This document shows positions 34,819 through 44,500 of a DNA stretch of 64,000 nt, in pieces (the stretch's first letter is position 1; each line of letters begins with the position of its first letter). The stretch lies in assembly GCF_035984545.1 (NCBI RefSeq), contig NZ_JAXCHP010000001.1:3162001-3226000 (forward strand), written 5' to 3'. The notes beneath the pieces were generated by a model that worked only from the letters and a program-made list of their open reading frames with translations, did no database searches and was not told the origin of the DNA. This stretch comes from Cryobacterium sp. GrIS_2_6. GTDB taxonomy: Bacteria > Actinomycetota > Actinomycetes > Actinomycetales > Microbacteriaceae. The position numbers and the translations under genes are program-made.

Positions 34819-35780
34819 GGCCGGTCGGCTTCCACGAAGGCGGAAACGTGCGGGGCGTCATTCGCGCCCGGTGCCCGTCCGGCCGCGACTCCGGCCGCAT
34901 AGCCCCTGGCGTAGCCGAGGGCCTCGGCTTCAGCGCTGCCGAGCCGGAACATGTCGGTCTCGCTCGGGCGCAACAGGACGGCGGCTCCGCGGTCGACGGC
35001 AGCGCGGTCGACAGTACCGCGGTCGACAGTACCGCGGCGGGCAGCCTCGCTGAGGGCGGCGCCGGTCGCGGCGACATCCGTGCCCGCGAGCGCAGCATCG
35101 GAAGTCTCCGCGGCCGGGAGCGGCAGGACCAGTCGGCCGAGCCCCCGGATCACGGCGACCGGGTTGCCGCTCGCCTTGCCCTTGACGAGGTCGGCGGCGC
35201 CGGCGATCTCGTCGCCGACGGCGGGAGCGGTGACGTTGAGGAGTTTGCCGGCGGCATCCGTCGTGCCGCGCAGGTCATCGAGCACGGCGAGACCGGCCGC
35301 GCCGATCGCTATGTCGGTCTGGCCCTCGCGCCAGGGGCGTCCAGCGGTGTCGGTGATGATCACGCCGAGCCGAAGCCCGGTGCGTGCACGCAACCCGGCG
35401 CAGAGGGCGCGGGCGGAGACATCCGGATCGACCGGGAGGAGCAGCACGAAGCCCTCGGGGGTGTTGCTCGCGTCGACGCCGGCCGCGGCCATCACGAGGC
35501 CCTGCCGGTTCTCGACGATGCGGGTCACGCCGCCCGGGTACGCGCGGGTCGCGACGACCCGCACGGTCTCGTCGGTGATCGCCTGCTCGCGATCGGCCGC
35601 CGCGCGCAGGCGACCCTCGGCCTTGGAGACGATCTTGCTCGTGACCGCGAGGATGTCGCCGTCACGCAGCCGGGTGCCCGCTGCGACTCCGGAAGCCGCG
35701 ACGATCAGCCCGGCGAGGTCATCGCCCGCCGCGACCTCGGGAATCCCCTCGAGGGCGAAAATGCTCAGTTCGCCGCGCAC
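34815..35780 (-). CDS. cofE: Coenzyme F420-0:L-glutamate ligase (CofE/FbiB N-domain only)
   Basis: This protein of about 321 residues adds glutamates to F420-0. Signature segments are [53 protein letters not shown] and [19 protein letters not shown]. Mycobacterial FbiB carries a C-terminal nitroreductase-like domain that reduces dehydro-F420-0; here it is absent. Three 15-bp repeats (34988-35032) encode a [16 protein letters not shown] insertion near the end. I favour GTG 35780. A GTG at 35816 is possible; an ATG at 35876 would read through an intergenic palindrome. Confidence 0.88.
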   Translation of the reverse strand: MRGELSIFALEGIPEVAAGDDLAGLIVAASGVAAGTRLRDGDILAVTSKIVSKAEGRLRAAADREQAITDETVRVVATRAYPGGVTRIVENRQGLVMAAAGVDASNTPEGFVLLLPVDPDVSARALCAGLRARTGLRLGVIITDTAGRPWREGQTDIAIGAAGLAVLDDLRGTTDAAGKLLNVTAPAVGDEIAGAADLVKGKASGNPVAVIRGLGRLVLPLPAAETSDAALAGTDVAATGAALSEAARRGTVDRGTVDRAAVDRGAAVLLRPSETDMFRLGSAEAEALGYARGYAAGVAAGRAPGANDAPHVSAFVEADRP

Positions 35781-35850
35781 CGGTCCCGCTTTCCGCTCAT
35801 CCTTCGATCCTGTCACGTCCCGTAACCGCCCGGAGGTCCCGGCTCTTCCC

Positions 35851-35905
35851 GAGGTGTCGCAGATCGAGGTTCCCACGTCCCGCGAACGTCGATGTGCGAC
35901 ACCTC
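35851..35905. repeat. Imperfect palindromic element upstream of cofE
   Basis: GAGGTGTCGCA (35851-35861) pairs with TGCGACACCTC (35895-35905). After single mismatches, pairing continues with ATCGA/TCGAT and GTTC/GAAC, giving 20 pairs and two G-G mismatches around an 11-nt loop. It resembles the three-copy element in size and AT content but not in arm sequence. It separates the divergent cofE and PTS genes. Confidence 0.75.
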
Positions 35906-35934
35906 ACGAGCCACCCTCGTTCGCGGGGCGAAAT

Positions 35935-36005
35935 AAAGTTAGTTAAGCTTATGAGATTGAGCTGTGGTGTTCACGGAGATTCCGGTCGACCTCGGCCCGG
36001 AAGGA
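35935..36005 (+). promoter_or_regulatory. Leader of the fructose-type PTS gene, with SD-hairpin
   Basis: TTCCGG (35980-35985) pairs with CCGGAA (35997-36002), overlapping the Shine-Dalgarno GGAAGGA (35999-36005), 10 nt before ATG 36016. The AT-rich AAAGTTAGTTAAGCTT (35935-35950) is the reverse complement of a close relative of the motif at 31862. GATTCCGGTCG and CCGGAAGGAC are shared with that leader. This suggests common control of the two EIIA-containing genes. Confidence 0.6.
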
Positions 36006-36015
36006 CTCTCGAGCC

Positions 36016-38049
36016 ATGCCCGAACCCCTCACCGCGACAACAGCACCACATCGACTCCTGATCCTGGGGATCACGGCCTGCCCCACCGGCATCGCGCACA
36101 CTTACATGGCTGCCGAGAAGCTCGCGGCCGCGGCCGCGGAACTCGGCTACGACATGAAGGTCGAGACGCACGGCTCCGTCGGCGTCGAAGGCGCCTTCAG
36201 CCCGGCCGACATCGACCGTGCCGACGCCGTCGTGATCGCAGCAGACACCAGGATCGACCCGTCACGATTCGCGGGCAAGCGGATCATTTCCGTTGGGGTG
36301 GCCGACGGCATCCACCGCCCTGCCGCTTTGATCCGGGAGGCCCTCGCCGCCGCGCCGTCCGCGGCCGGCGACGGCCCCGACGGCTCGGCCGGGGAAACCC
36401 CCGCATCGACCACCGGCAGGTCCGACTTCGGCGGCACCCTGTACCGCGCCCTGATGAACGGCGTCTCCTACATGATCCCGTTCGTCGTGGTCGGCGGGCT
36501 GCTGATCGCCATCTCGCTCTCCCTCGGCGGCGAGGCGACCCCGAAGGGTCTCGTCATCCCGGAGGGCAGCTTCTGGTTGACGATCAACCAGATCGGCGTG
36601 CTCGGCTTCACCCTGATGGTGCCGATCCTCTCCGGGTTCATCGCCTACGCGATCGCCGACCGGCCCGGGCTCGCGCCGGGCATGATCTGCGGCTGGATCG
36701 CCACGACCGGGTCGTTCTACCACTCCGAGTCCGGCGCCGGATTCATCGGCGGCATCGTCACCGGGTTCCTCGTCGGTTTCGTCGCCCTCGGCATCAAGAA
36801 GATCCCCGTGCACCGGTATATCAAGCCGATCATGCCGATCCTCGTGATCCCGGTGCTCACCACCGTGATCGTCGGCGGCGCCTTCGTGCTCGCCCTCGGC
36901 CGGCCGATCAGCTGGGTCTTCTCCACCATGACCACATTCCTCACCGGCCTGCAGGGCGGCAGTGCGATCGTGCTCGGTCTCATCCTCGGCGCCATGGTCG
37001 CCTTCGACATGGGCGGCCCGGTCAACAAGACCGCGTTCCTCTTCGGCAGCGCCCTGATCGCGACCGGGAACCCCGCCCCGATGGGCATGGTCGCCGCGGC
37101 GATCGCCGTTCCGCCGCTCGGGATGGGCCTGGCCACCCTGATCCGCGGCCGCTACTTCTCCAAGCCGGAGCGTGAGGCCGGGATCGCCGCCCTGTTCATG
37201 GGCTTCTTCGGCATCACCGAGGGCGCCATCCCGCTCGCCGCCGCCAAGCCGCTGCAGGTCATTCCCGCGAACATGCTCGGCGGAGCCGCCGCCGGCGGCA
37301 TCGCAGCCCTCTTCGCGGTCACCGACTCCGTGCCGCACGGTGGCCCGATCGTCGCCGTCTTCGGCGCCGTCTCCGGGGTACCGATGTACTTCGCGGCCTT
37401 GCTCATCGGCGCCGTCGTCACCGCCCTCGTCTCCCTGCTGCTCCTCGGCATGTCCGCGCGCACGGCGGAGCGCCGCGCGTCCCAGTCCGCCGCCGCGCAG
37501 GCAGCCGTCTCGCCAGTGCCGCAGACAGTGCCGGCATCGACCCCGGCCCCGGCCCCGGCCCCGGCCCCGAAGACGGTGCTCGACTACATCGACGAACGCA
37601 CGATCGTGCTCGACCCCGCCGAGACTGACCGGGACGCGACGATCCGCGCCCTCGTCGGCCTGATGAGCACGACCGGTCGCGTCACCGACGCAGGCGTCGT
37701 CATCCGGGCGGCCCTCTCCCGCGAGGAGCTCGGCACCACGGCCGTCGGAGACGGCATCGCGATCCCCCACGCCAAGTCGAACGGCGTGAGCGCCCCGATC
37801 CTGGCCTTCGCCCGCAGCAGGCACGGCGTCGACTGGAACTCGCCGGACGGCACCCCGGCCACGCTGATCTTCCTGATCGCCGTTCCGGAGGCGGCAGCCG
37901 GAACCGAGCACCTCACCGTGCTCGCCCAGCTCTCCCGAGCCCTGATGAAGCCCGCCTTCCGCGCCTCACTGCAGGCGGCAGCAACCCCGGCGGATGTGCT
38001 CGCGGCGCTGGCCGCGCAGGTCGGCCCGAAGCCGGCATCCGTCAAATAG
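36016..38049 (+). CDS. fruA: PTS fructose-family EIIBCA permease
   Basis: This 677-residue protein has domain order B-C-A. EIIB starts ILGITACPTGIAHTYMAAE with phosphocysteine Cys22. EIIC (about 135-480) has eight to ten helices including GVSYMIPFVVVGGLLIAI, VAFDMGGPVNKTAF and GFFGITEGAIPLAA. After a Pro/Ala linker, EIIA carries His585 in GIAIPHAKS. It imports and phosphorylates fructose or a related hexose. The substrate is inferred from family. No HPr, EI or fruK lies in the window. Its EIIA matches the membrane-anchored one at 31929. Confidence 0.93.
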   Translation: MPEPLTATTAPHRLLILGITACPTGIAHTYMAAEKLAAAAAELGYDMKVETHGSVGVEGAFSPADIDRADAVVIAADTRIDPSRFAGKRIISVGVADGIHRPAALIREALAAAPSAAGDGPDGSAGETPASTTGRSDFGGTLYRALMNGVSYMIPFVVVGGLLIAISLSLGGEATPKGLVIPEGSFWLTINQIGVLGFTLMVPILSGFIAYAIADRPGLAPGMICGWIATTGSFYHSESGAGFIGGIVTGFLVGFVALGIKKIPVHRYIKPIMPILVIPVLTTVIVGGAFVLALGRPISWVFSTMTTFLTGLQGGSAIVLGLILGAMVAFDMGGPVNKTAFLFGSALIATGNPAPMGMVAAAIAVPPLGMGLATLIRGRYFSKPEREAGIAALFMGFFGITEGAIPLAAAKPLQVIPANMLGGAAAGGIAALFAVTDSVPHGGPIVAVFGAVSGVPMYFAALLIGAVVTALVSLLLLGMSARTAERRASQSAAAQAAVSPVPQTVPASTPAPAPAPAPKTVLDYIDERTIVLDPAETDRDATIRALVGLMSTTGRVTDAGVVIRAALSREELGTTAVGDGIAIPHAKSNGVSAPILAFARSRHGVDWNSPDGTPATLIFLIAVPEAAAGTEHLTVLAQLSRALMKPAFRASLQAAATPADVLAALAAQVGPKPASVK

Positions 38050-38058
38050 GCTGGGCGC

Positions 38059-38895
38059 ATGCGCATCGCCACCTGGAACGTCAACTCCATCCGAGCCCGC
38101 TCCGCCCGTGTCGTCGACTGGCTCGTGCGCGAGGACATCGACGTGCTCGCCATGCAGGAGATCAAGTGCAAGCCTGAGCAGTTCCCCTCCGACATCTTCG
38201 AGGCGGCCGGCTACGAGCTCGCCATCCACGGCCTCAGCCAGTGGAACGGCGTCGCCTTCGCGAGCAGGCACCCCATGACGGATGTCGCCACGAGCTTCTC
38301 CGGCATGCCCGGCTTCCTCAAGGGCCAGGAGGGCCCCGGGCTGCCGCTCGAGGCCAGGGCCCTCGGGGTCACCGTCAACGACCTGCGACTCTGGAGCCTC
38401 TACGTGCCGAACGGGCGCGCGCTCGACGACCCGCACTACACGTACAAGCTCGACTGGCTCGCGAAGCTCGACGAGCACACCCGCGCCGAACTCGCCGCCC
38501 ACCCCGATCTCGCCCTCGCGCTGATGGGCGACTGGAACGTGGCCCCCCTCGACTCCGACGTCGGTGACCCGACGCTGGTCCCCGGGGTCTCGACGCACAT
38601 CTCTCCGCCGGAACGGGCCGCCTTCGAGGCCTTCGCCGCCGCAGGGCTGACCGACCCCGTGCGCACCCTCGTTCCGGAGGGCTTCACCTACTGGGACTAC
38701 AAGCAACTGCGGTTCCCGCGCAACGAGGGCCTCCGCATCGACTTCATCCTCGGCTCACCGGCGTTCACCGACCTCGTCACCGCCGCGAGTATCCACCGCA
38801 ACGAACGCAAGGGCGACGCACCGAGCGACCACGTGCCCGTCGTCGTCGACCTCACTCTCGACGACGAGGACGACGACCGCCCGATGATCTTCTGA
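38059..38895 (+). CDS. xthA: Exodeoxyribonuclease III (AP endonuclease)
   Basis: This 278-residue exonuclease III family enzyme cuts at abasic sites and removes 3' blocks in base-excision repair. Visible catalytic motifs are RIATWNVNSIRAR, VLAMQEIKCK (metal-binding Glu), LYVPNGRALDD, LMGDWNVAPLDSD (Asp/Asn pair), RIDFILGS and the final PSDHVPVVVDL (Asp-His). Length is close to the family norm. It begins 9 bp after the PTS stop, so it may be co-transcribed, though no functional link is apparent. Confidence 0.95.
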   Translation: MRIATWNVNSIRARSARVVDWLVREDIDVLAMQEIKCKPEQFPSDIFEAAGYELAIHGLSQWNGVAFASRHPMTDVATSFSGMPGFLKGQEGPGLPLEARALGVTVNDLRLWSLYVPNGRALDDPHYTYKLDWLAKLDEHTRAELAAHPDLALALMGDWNVAPLDSDVGDPTLVPGVSTHISPPERAAFEAFAAAGLTDPVRTLVPEGFTYWDYKQLRFPRNEGLRIDFILGSPAFTDLVTAASIHRNERKGDAPSDHVPVVVDLTLDDEDDDRPMIF

Positions 38896-38935
38896 CCCCT
38901 CGCCGGATGACGTGGCCGTCGGGGATACTGGAGAC

Positions 38936-39568
38936 ATGTTTTCCGTATCGCCGGGGAACGACGGCAATCCGGCGGCGGCCGGACCGTCCGATTCCGTCAC
39001 CGTCTCCATCACCCGTCGGGTGCAGCCCACCCGGATAGCCGAGGCGACCCACTGGGCCCAGCAGGGCATGGACCTCGCGAGCGCGTTCCCCGGCTTCCTC
39101 GGCTCCGGCTGGGTGCGCACGAGCGAGGACTCGCTCAGCTGGCACATGCTCTACCGCTTCGACAACTCCGATTCGCTGGATGCCTGGGAGGGCTCCGATG
39201 AGCGCGCCGAGTGGCTCGCCCAGGGCGTCGACTACATCCTCGACGCCCGCGTTCAGAAGCGCACCGGTATCGAAGGCTGGTTCGACACCCCGCAGGAGGG
39301 CTCCGACTCGGGCATCTACCAGCCCTCGCAGTGGAAGCAGACCGTCGCGATCGGCCTCGGCTTCTTCCCGAGCAACGTGGTCTTCACCTTCCTCGTCACA
39401 CTGGCGATCCCCGAGTGGGGCGGCTACCCGATCGTGCCCCGCATCCTGATGACGACCCTCGTGATGGCGCCCACGATGACGCTGCTCGTGATGCCGTGGA
39501 TCACCCGGTGGCTCCGCCCCTGGCTGACCCGGCCGCCGGCATCCGCCTACCGCCGCCCGCAGCTCTAG
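38936..39568 (+). CDS. ABM-domain protein with C-terminal membrane hairpin
   Basis: This 210-residue protein has an N-terminal dimeric ferredoxin-like fold of the antibiotic-biosynthesis-monooxygenase (ABM) type: VTVSITRRVQPTRIAEATHW, GFLGSGWVRTS and SLSWHMLYRFDNSDSLDAW. Two transmembrane helices follow (VAIGLGFFPSNVVFTFLV; ILMTTLVMAPTMTLLVMPWI). This soluble-domain-plus-hairpin layout is common in proteins annotated as antibiotic biosynthesis monooxygenases, but no reaction is established. GGAG lies 5 nt before ATG 38936. Its end overlaps the convergent AEC transporter gene by 4 bp. Confidence 0.8.
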   Translation: MFSVSPGNDGNPAAAGPSDSVTVSITRRVQPTRIAEATHWAQQGMDLASAFPGFLGSGWVRTSEDSLSWHMLYRFDNSDSLDAWEGSDERAEWLAQGVDYILDARVQKRTGIEGWFDTPQEGSDSGIYQPSQWKQTVAIGLGFFPSNVVFTFLVTLAIPEWGGYPIVPRILMTTLVMAPTMTLLVMPWITRWLRPWLTRPPASAYRRPQL

Positions 39569-40494
39569 GCCACCGGCGCGAGCAGGGCCGCGATCACGAG
39601 CAAGGCCGGGATGGCGGCGATCGTCGTCACGAGCACGGTGTCGCGGGCGACGACCATGCCGCGGTCGTACCGGGCCGCGAAGTTGAAGACGTTCTGCGCG
39701 GTCGGCAGGGCGGCGACCGTCACGACCGCGAACAGTTCGATCGGGCCGAGGCCGAACGCGAACCGGCCGAGGACCCAGGCGACGACGGGCATCACGGCCA
39801 CCTTGAGCACCGCGGCGAGCGCGACCTGCTTGCGCCCTGACCCGGGCCGCAGCACCCTCTCGCCGTGCAGGGACATGCCGAAGGCGAGGAGAACCATCGG
39901 GATGCCCGCCCCGCCGAGGATGTCGAGGGGCGCGAACACGGCATCGGGGATCTGGATCCGGAACACGGCGACGAGCAGCCCGGACAGGGAGGCGAGGATC
40001 ATCGGGTTGCGCAACGGCTGGGTCAGGATCGCCCGAAGCGAGGCCCGGCCGCTCGTGGAGACGTCGAGGATGCCGAGCACGATCGGGGCGAAGACGAGAA
40101 GTTGCAGGAGCAGCACCGGGGCGACGAAGTGCGCGCTGCCGAGCACGTAGATCGCAACGGGCAGGCCGATATTGTTCGCGTTGACATAGCTGGAGCCCGC
40201 GACGCCGAGCACGGTCTCCGCGACCGGGCGGCGGCCGAGGAGCCTGCCTGCCACCAGGGAGACGGCAGCGATGACCAGGACGGTGCACAGAGTGGTCAGG
40301 AGGAACCAGGAGAACAGCACCCGGACATCCGTGCGGCTCAGCACCGTGAACATCAGCGCGGGCATCGCCACGAAGAAGGCGACCCGATTGAGCACGAACC
40401 CAGCCGTCGGGCCCGCGAACCCCGCACGCTCGATGAGGTAGCCCACCAGGATCACGAATCCGATGATGGAGAACCCGACCAGGACGCCGCTCAT
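39565..40494 (-). CDS. AEC-family (auxin efflux carrier-like) transporter
   Basis: This 309-residue protein with about ten transmembrane helices belongs to the AEC/MdcF family. Typical segments are FVLNRVAFFVAMPALMFTVL, GSSYVNANNIGLPVAIYVLG with the helix-breaking NNIGLP, GGAGIPMVLLAFGMSLHG, and VAALPTAQNVFNFAARY near the end. Bacterial members export or exchange malonate, malate and other carboxylates; the substrate here is unknown. The start at 40494 follows GGGAG closely. It diverges from the alpha/beta hydrolase gene. Confidence 0.9.
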   Translation of the reverse strand: MSGVLVGFSIIGFVILVGYLIERAGFAGPTAGFVLNRVAFFVAMPALMFTVLSRTDVRVLFSWFLLTTLCTVLVIAAVSLVAGRLLGRRPVAETVLGVAGSSYVNANNIGLPVAIYVLGSAHFVAPVLLLQLLVFAPIVLGILDVSTSGRASLRAILTQPLRNPMILASLSGLLVAVFRIQIPDAVFAPLDILGGAGIPMVLLAFGMSLHGERVLRPGSGRKQVALAAVLKVAVMPVVAWVLGRFAFGLGPIELFAVVTVAALPTAQNVFNFAARYDRGMVVARDTVLVTTIAAIPALLVIAALLAPVA

Positions 40495-40575
40495 TACTCC
40501 CAGATTAGGGGACAGTTCTGCTGCAGGAGAGCGCGAGTCTTGCCAGTGGTCACGCCACAGCCGTACGCTCGAAGC

Positions 40576-41391
40576 ATGCCTCATCTCAGCGTTCCGGGTG
40601 CGTCGATGTACTACGAGACCAAAGGTGCGCTGTCGTCGCCGGCGATCCTGCTGCTGCACGCCGGCATCGCGAACCTGCGAATGTGGGACCCCCAGGTCGC
40701 AGCTCTTGCCGCCAGGCATTTCGTGGTGCGGTTCGATGCGCGCGGCTTCGGGCAGACCACGACCGAGAACATCGCGTTCTCCAACCGGGCGGATGCCGTC
40801 GCGCTGCTCGATCATCTCGGCATCGCGTCCGCGACCCTCGTCGGCTGCTCGCGCGGAGGGTCGATCGCTATCGACATCGCCCTCGAGAGCCCGGACCGGG
40901 TCGCCGGGCTTGTCACGATCGGGTCCGGTCCGAGCGGTTTCCCCGAGGTCGAGCTCACCGAGCTCGAGGACGCCCGTTTCGACGAACTCGACGAGGCGTT
41001 CGACGCCCGCGACTGGCACCGGCTCGCCCGGCTCGAGGTCGCGCTGTGGGCGATCGGTCCGATCAGGGACGAGAAGGCCCTCGACCCCGGGTTCGTGTCG
41101 ACGGCCTACGCGCTCAACCGGGTCAATGTCGTGCACGCCGAGGAACACCCGATCCCGATCCCGCTCGAACCGCCCGCGAGCAACCGGGTGATCGACATCG
41201 AGGTTCCCGCGCTCGTGACGGTCGGCGAGTTCGACGTGACGCCCGCGCTCGCCCACTACGAGTACCTGCTGTCGACGCTGCCCTTCGCGAGCGGCTGCAC
41301 CTTCCACGACGCCGCGCACCTGCCGAGCGTCGAACTCCCCGACGAGTTCGAGCGCGTGCTCCTCGACTGGCTCACCTCGAACGGCCTCTAG
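40576..41391 (+). CDS. Alpha/beta-fold hydrolase
   Basis: This 271-residue alpha/beta hydrolase has the oxyanion HAGIANLRMWDPQ, the strand-turn RFDARGFGQTT, the nucleophile elbow GCSRGG and the catalytic histidine in FHDAAHLPSVELPDEF. The acid is probably in VTVGEFDVTPA. Arg follows the nucleophile serine, as in esterase and lactonase-like family members. There is no signal peptide. The specificity cannot be predicted. It diverges from the AEC transporter with 81 bp between them. Confidence 0.85.
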   Translation: MPHLSVPGASMYYETKGALSSPAILLLHAGIANLRMWDPQVAALAARHFVVRFDARGFGQTTTENIAFSNRADAVALLDHLGIASATLVGCSRGGSIAIDIALESPDRVAGLVTIGSGPSGFPEVELTELEDARFDELDEAFDARDWHRLARLEVALWAIGPIRDEKALDPGFVSTAYALNRVNVVHAEEHPIPIPLEPPASNRVIDIEVPALVTVGEFDVTPALAHYEYLLSTLPFASGCTFHDAAHLPSVELPDEFERVLLDWLTSNGL

Positions 41392-41557
41392 CCCCGCCCC
41401 CGAGCTGCACCGTGCCCGCTCCCCCCGCTCGGAGCATCCGCTGAATAGGCCGCGGGCGGAGACGGGAGCGGTTGTCCACAGGCCGAACGGGGCATCCCGC
41501 CAACGGGTGGCGAGACGCTAACCTGTGGGGGCAGTCCACGTCAAGCGAGGGGCAACG

Positions 41558-44500
41558 ATGTCAGACCCGGCCGGCGGCGATTCAGCCGCACCCGATCCAT
41601 TCGCACAGCACGCGGGCACGGTGCTCTGGCCCGGCTCGCTCCGCGACCTGATTGACACGACCCTGTGCCCGGCCTGCCAGACCCCGCTCGCGCCATACGG
41701 GTGCCCGTCCTGCGGGCTCGACCTGCGGCATCCGGTCGCCGCCGAGCTGCTGGCCGTGTCAACGGATGCCGCGAAACTGCTCGACCGGCGCGTCGCGCTG
41801 ATCGGGCGCTTGCGTTTCGACGCCGCCCGGGCCCGGGCCGCCGCCCAACAGGTGCAGCACACGCCGACCAGGCCGGCTCCGGCGCCTCCCCTGCCCTGGC
41901 TCCCCCAACCGCCGGCGACTGCCCCCCTGGCCGTCCCGATCGCGGCTTGGGCTTCGACCGCGCCATCGGTGCCGGTTCCGTCCGCGCACGGGACGCCGAC
42001 GCCCTCCCCGTCCGCGCCCGCGCTGTCCACGCCGCCCCACCAGTCCCCGCCGCTGGCGGCACCCCCGAAGGCGGCACCGGCGCCGCGGGACCCCTCGCTC
42101 CCGCCGAAACGGTCGAGCGTGCAGATCCTGCTGCTCGTGGTCGGGATCACGCTCGTGTCGGTCGCCGCGATCTTCTTCCTCACGGTCGCCTGGATCTTCG
42201 CCGGGCTCCTCGTGCGTTCCCTCATCGTCGGGGCATTCACGGCAGGGGCCCTGGTCACGGCCGCGGTGCTCAGGCGCCGCGGACTCGGGGTCACGGCGGA
42301 GGGCATCGGCGCCCTCGCAGTCGTGCTCGTGCTGCTCGACGCCTGGTCCCTCCGGCAGAACGACCTCTTCGGGCTCGGCGCAGTGGAGTCCGACGGCTAC
42401 TGGGGGGTGGCGCTCCTGGTCTGCACCGGGCTGTTCCTCTCCTGGCACGCCGTGTCCAGGCTGCGGGTCGCGAGTGTCGCCGGCTTCGCGGCCGCCGCAC
42501 CAGGGCTCGGCCTGCTCGTCTCCGCCGCGGCGGTCGGACAGGACGGCCTGACCCGGGTCTACCTCGCGTGCCTCGGGGCATCCGTCGGCGCGCTCATCCA
42601 CCGGTTCACCCGGGCGCCGACTCCGAACGGCACCGCCGCGCCGCTGCGGCGCTGGCCCGGCGCCGACCGGGCGCCCGAGCGGGCGATCGTGTTCGGTTTC
42701 GCCGTCGTGTCGCTGCTCGGCGCCCTCGCAACGGCCCCGTTCGTGGACACGGGCAGCGAACTCTCCCCGCTCTGGCTGCTCGGCGCGGTCGCGCTCGTCG
42801 CCGCCGCGCACGCGGTCACGATCCTCGGGGTCCGCGCGGCACCTCCGGCCCCTGCCGGCGCCGCACCATCCTCCGCCGCCCAGCCAAGCCCCGCACGGCC
42901 CGGTCCTGCGCAGCCCGGCCCCGGCGCGGGCTCGCTCGCCTTCGCCTGCTTCTGCTCGGCACTCGCGGCACTCGCCCTGTCCCTGGTCGCCCTTGTCGTC
43001 GCGATCCGCACCACCAGCATCCCGCTGCTCGTCACGGCACCCCTGCTGGTCGCGCTGACCCTCGCGCTCGGCCTGGAGTTCCTGTCCAACCGCGCCGCCG
43101 GTCCGCGGCGCACCGCCGGGCGCGTCGCGGCCCTGACCGCGGCCCTCGCCACGGGTTATTTCGCCCTCGGGACGGTCTCCAGCGCCGCGTGGCCGCTTGG
43201 CGTCGCGCTCGTGCGCGGCCTGACCGTGTTCGCGAGCGACCCGGGCACGCCGTTCAACCCGCTCCTCTCCTGGTTCGACGAGCTGGACAACCCGGTCGGC
43301 CCGAACAGTCCCTGGGCCCTCGGCGCCCTCGTCGCAGCCGGCGCCCTTGCCGCCGTCATCTGGCGCGCCGGGGGGCTGCTGCACGCCCGCGCGCGCCTGG
43401 TCGCGGCGGTATTCGCGGCTACTCTCGTGCTCGCGGTCCCGTTCGCGGGGCAGCTCCCCGGCTCGGTATGGCTAGTCACCCTGCTCTTCGGGCTGCTGGG
43501 CGGCGGCGCGCTGTTCGCACTGCTCGCGCACCAGCGCGACCGGCTGCCGCTCGGTTCCCTCCGTCCCATCGTGCTCACCCTCGTCATCGTGAGCGTATCC
43601 CTCGGCTTCCTGGTCGGCTGGGCGCGGTCGGACACCTGGTGGATCGGCACAGCCACCGGCATCCTCTCGCTCGTCGTCGCCCGCGGCCTGCTCGGAAACG
43701 TCCAGGAAGCCCACATCGCGGGAACCCCCGACCGCCCCGCGCACAGCGGGCGGGAACAGGGACGCGGCGCGCTCCTGGCTGGCGCGATCCTGCTCACCCT
43801 GCTCGCCGCCGTCGTCGCGGCGTGGGCGCTCACTCTCGGCGCCCGGCCGCCGGCGACCGTGCTGCTCGTGGACCAGCTGCGCGGCCTCACCCTCGCGACC
43901 GCGCTGCTCCAGCTTTTCTTCGCGGTGCCGCTGCCCCGCTGGGTGCAGCCCACCGAGCGCCGCTGGGCGTTCCGGACGCTGCTCGCCCCCACGATCCTGG
44001 CCTTCGCCCTGCCCGTCGGGGACCTCGCCGCCGCCCTCGACCCGACCGGCCGCGCCGTCCTGCTGCAGCCCGAACCGGCAGCGGGCATCATCCAGACTGC
44101 GCTGCTGCTGACCTCCGCCGTGCTCTGGCTCACCCTCCGCGGTAACCGCGCCGCCGCTCCCATCGAGCGACTCACCGCGCTCGTCGGGCTCGCCCCGGTG
44201 CTGTTCCTGCTGTTCGGCGCCGTCCTCCGGGCAGCGGATGCCCCCACCACCGTCGCAGACATCGCCGCGCCGACCGCCGCCATCCTCTGCTGCGCCCTCG
44301 GGCTCACGCTCGGGTCGCTCGCGCTAGGAACGCCGCCCGGGACGGTGTCCCGCGGCCCCTCCGACCGGCTCGCCCTCGAGGTCGGCGCACTGCTCGTCCT
44401 CGGCCCGGCAACGATCGCCGCGATCGCCACGAGCCGCCCGCTCGGCTGGGTCGCGCTCCTCCTCGTCGGCCTCGCGGCGCTCCTGGCCGCGATCGCTCCC

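Noticed and set aside
35781..35876. ATG start of cofE at 35876
   Set aside because: The first codons would be encoded by an intergenic palindrome and match no CofE; a GTG start inside fits the family length.
41471..41479. TTGTCCACA resembling a DnaA box
   Set aside because: A single copy, with no cluster, no AT-rich region and no dnaA/dnaN neighbours; not an origin.
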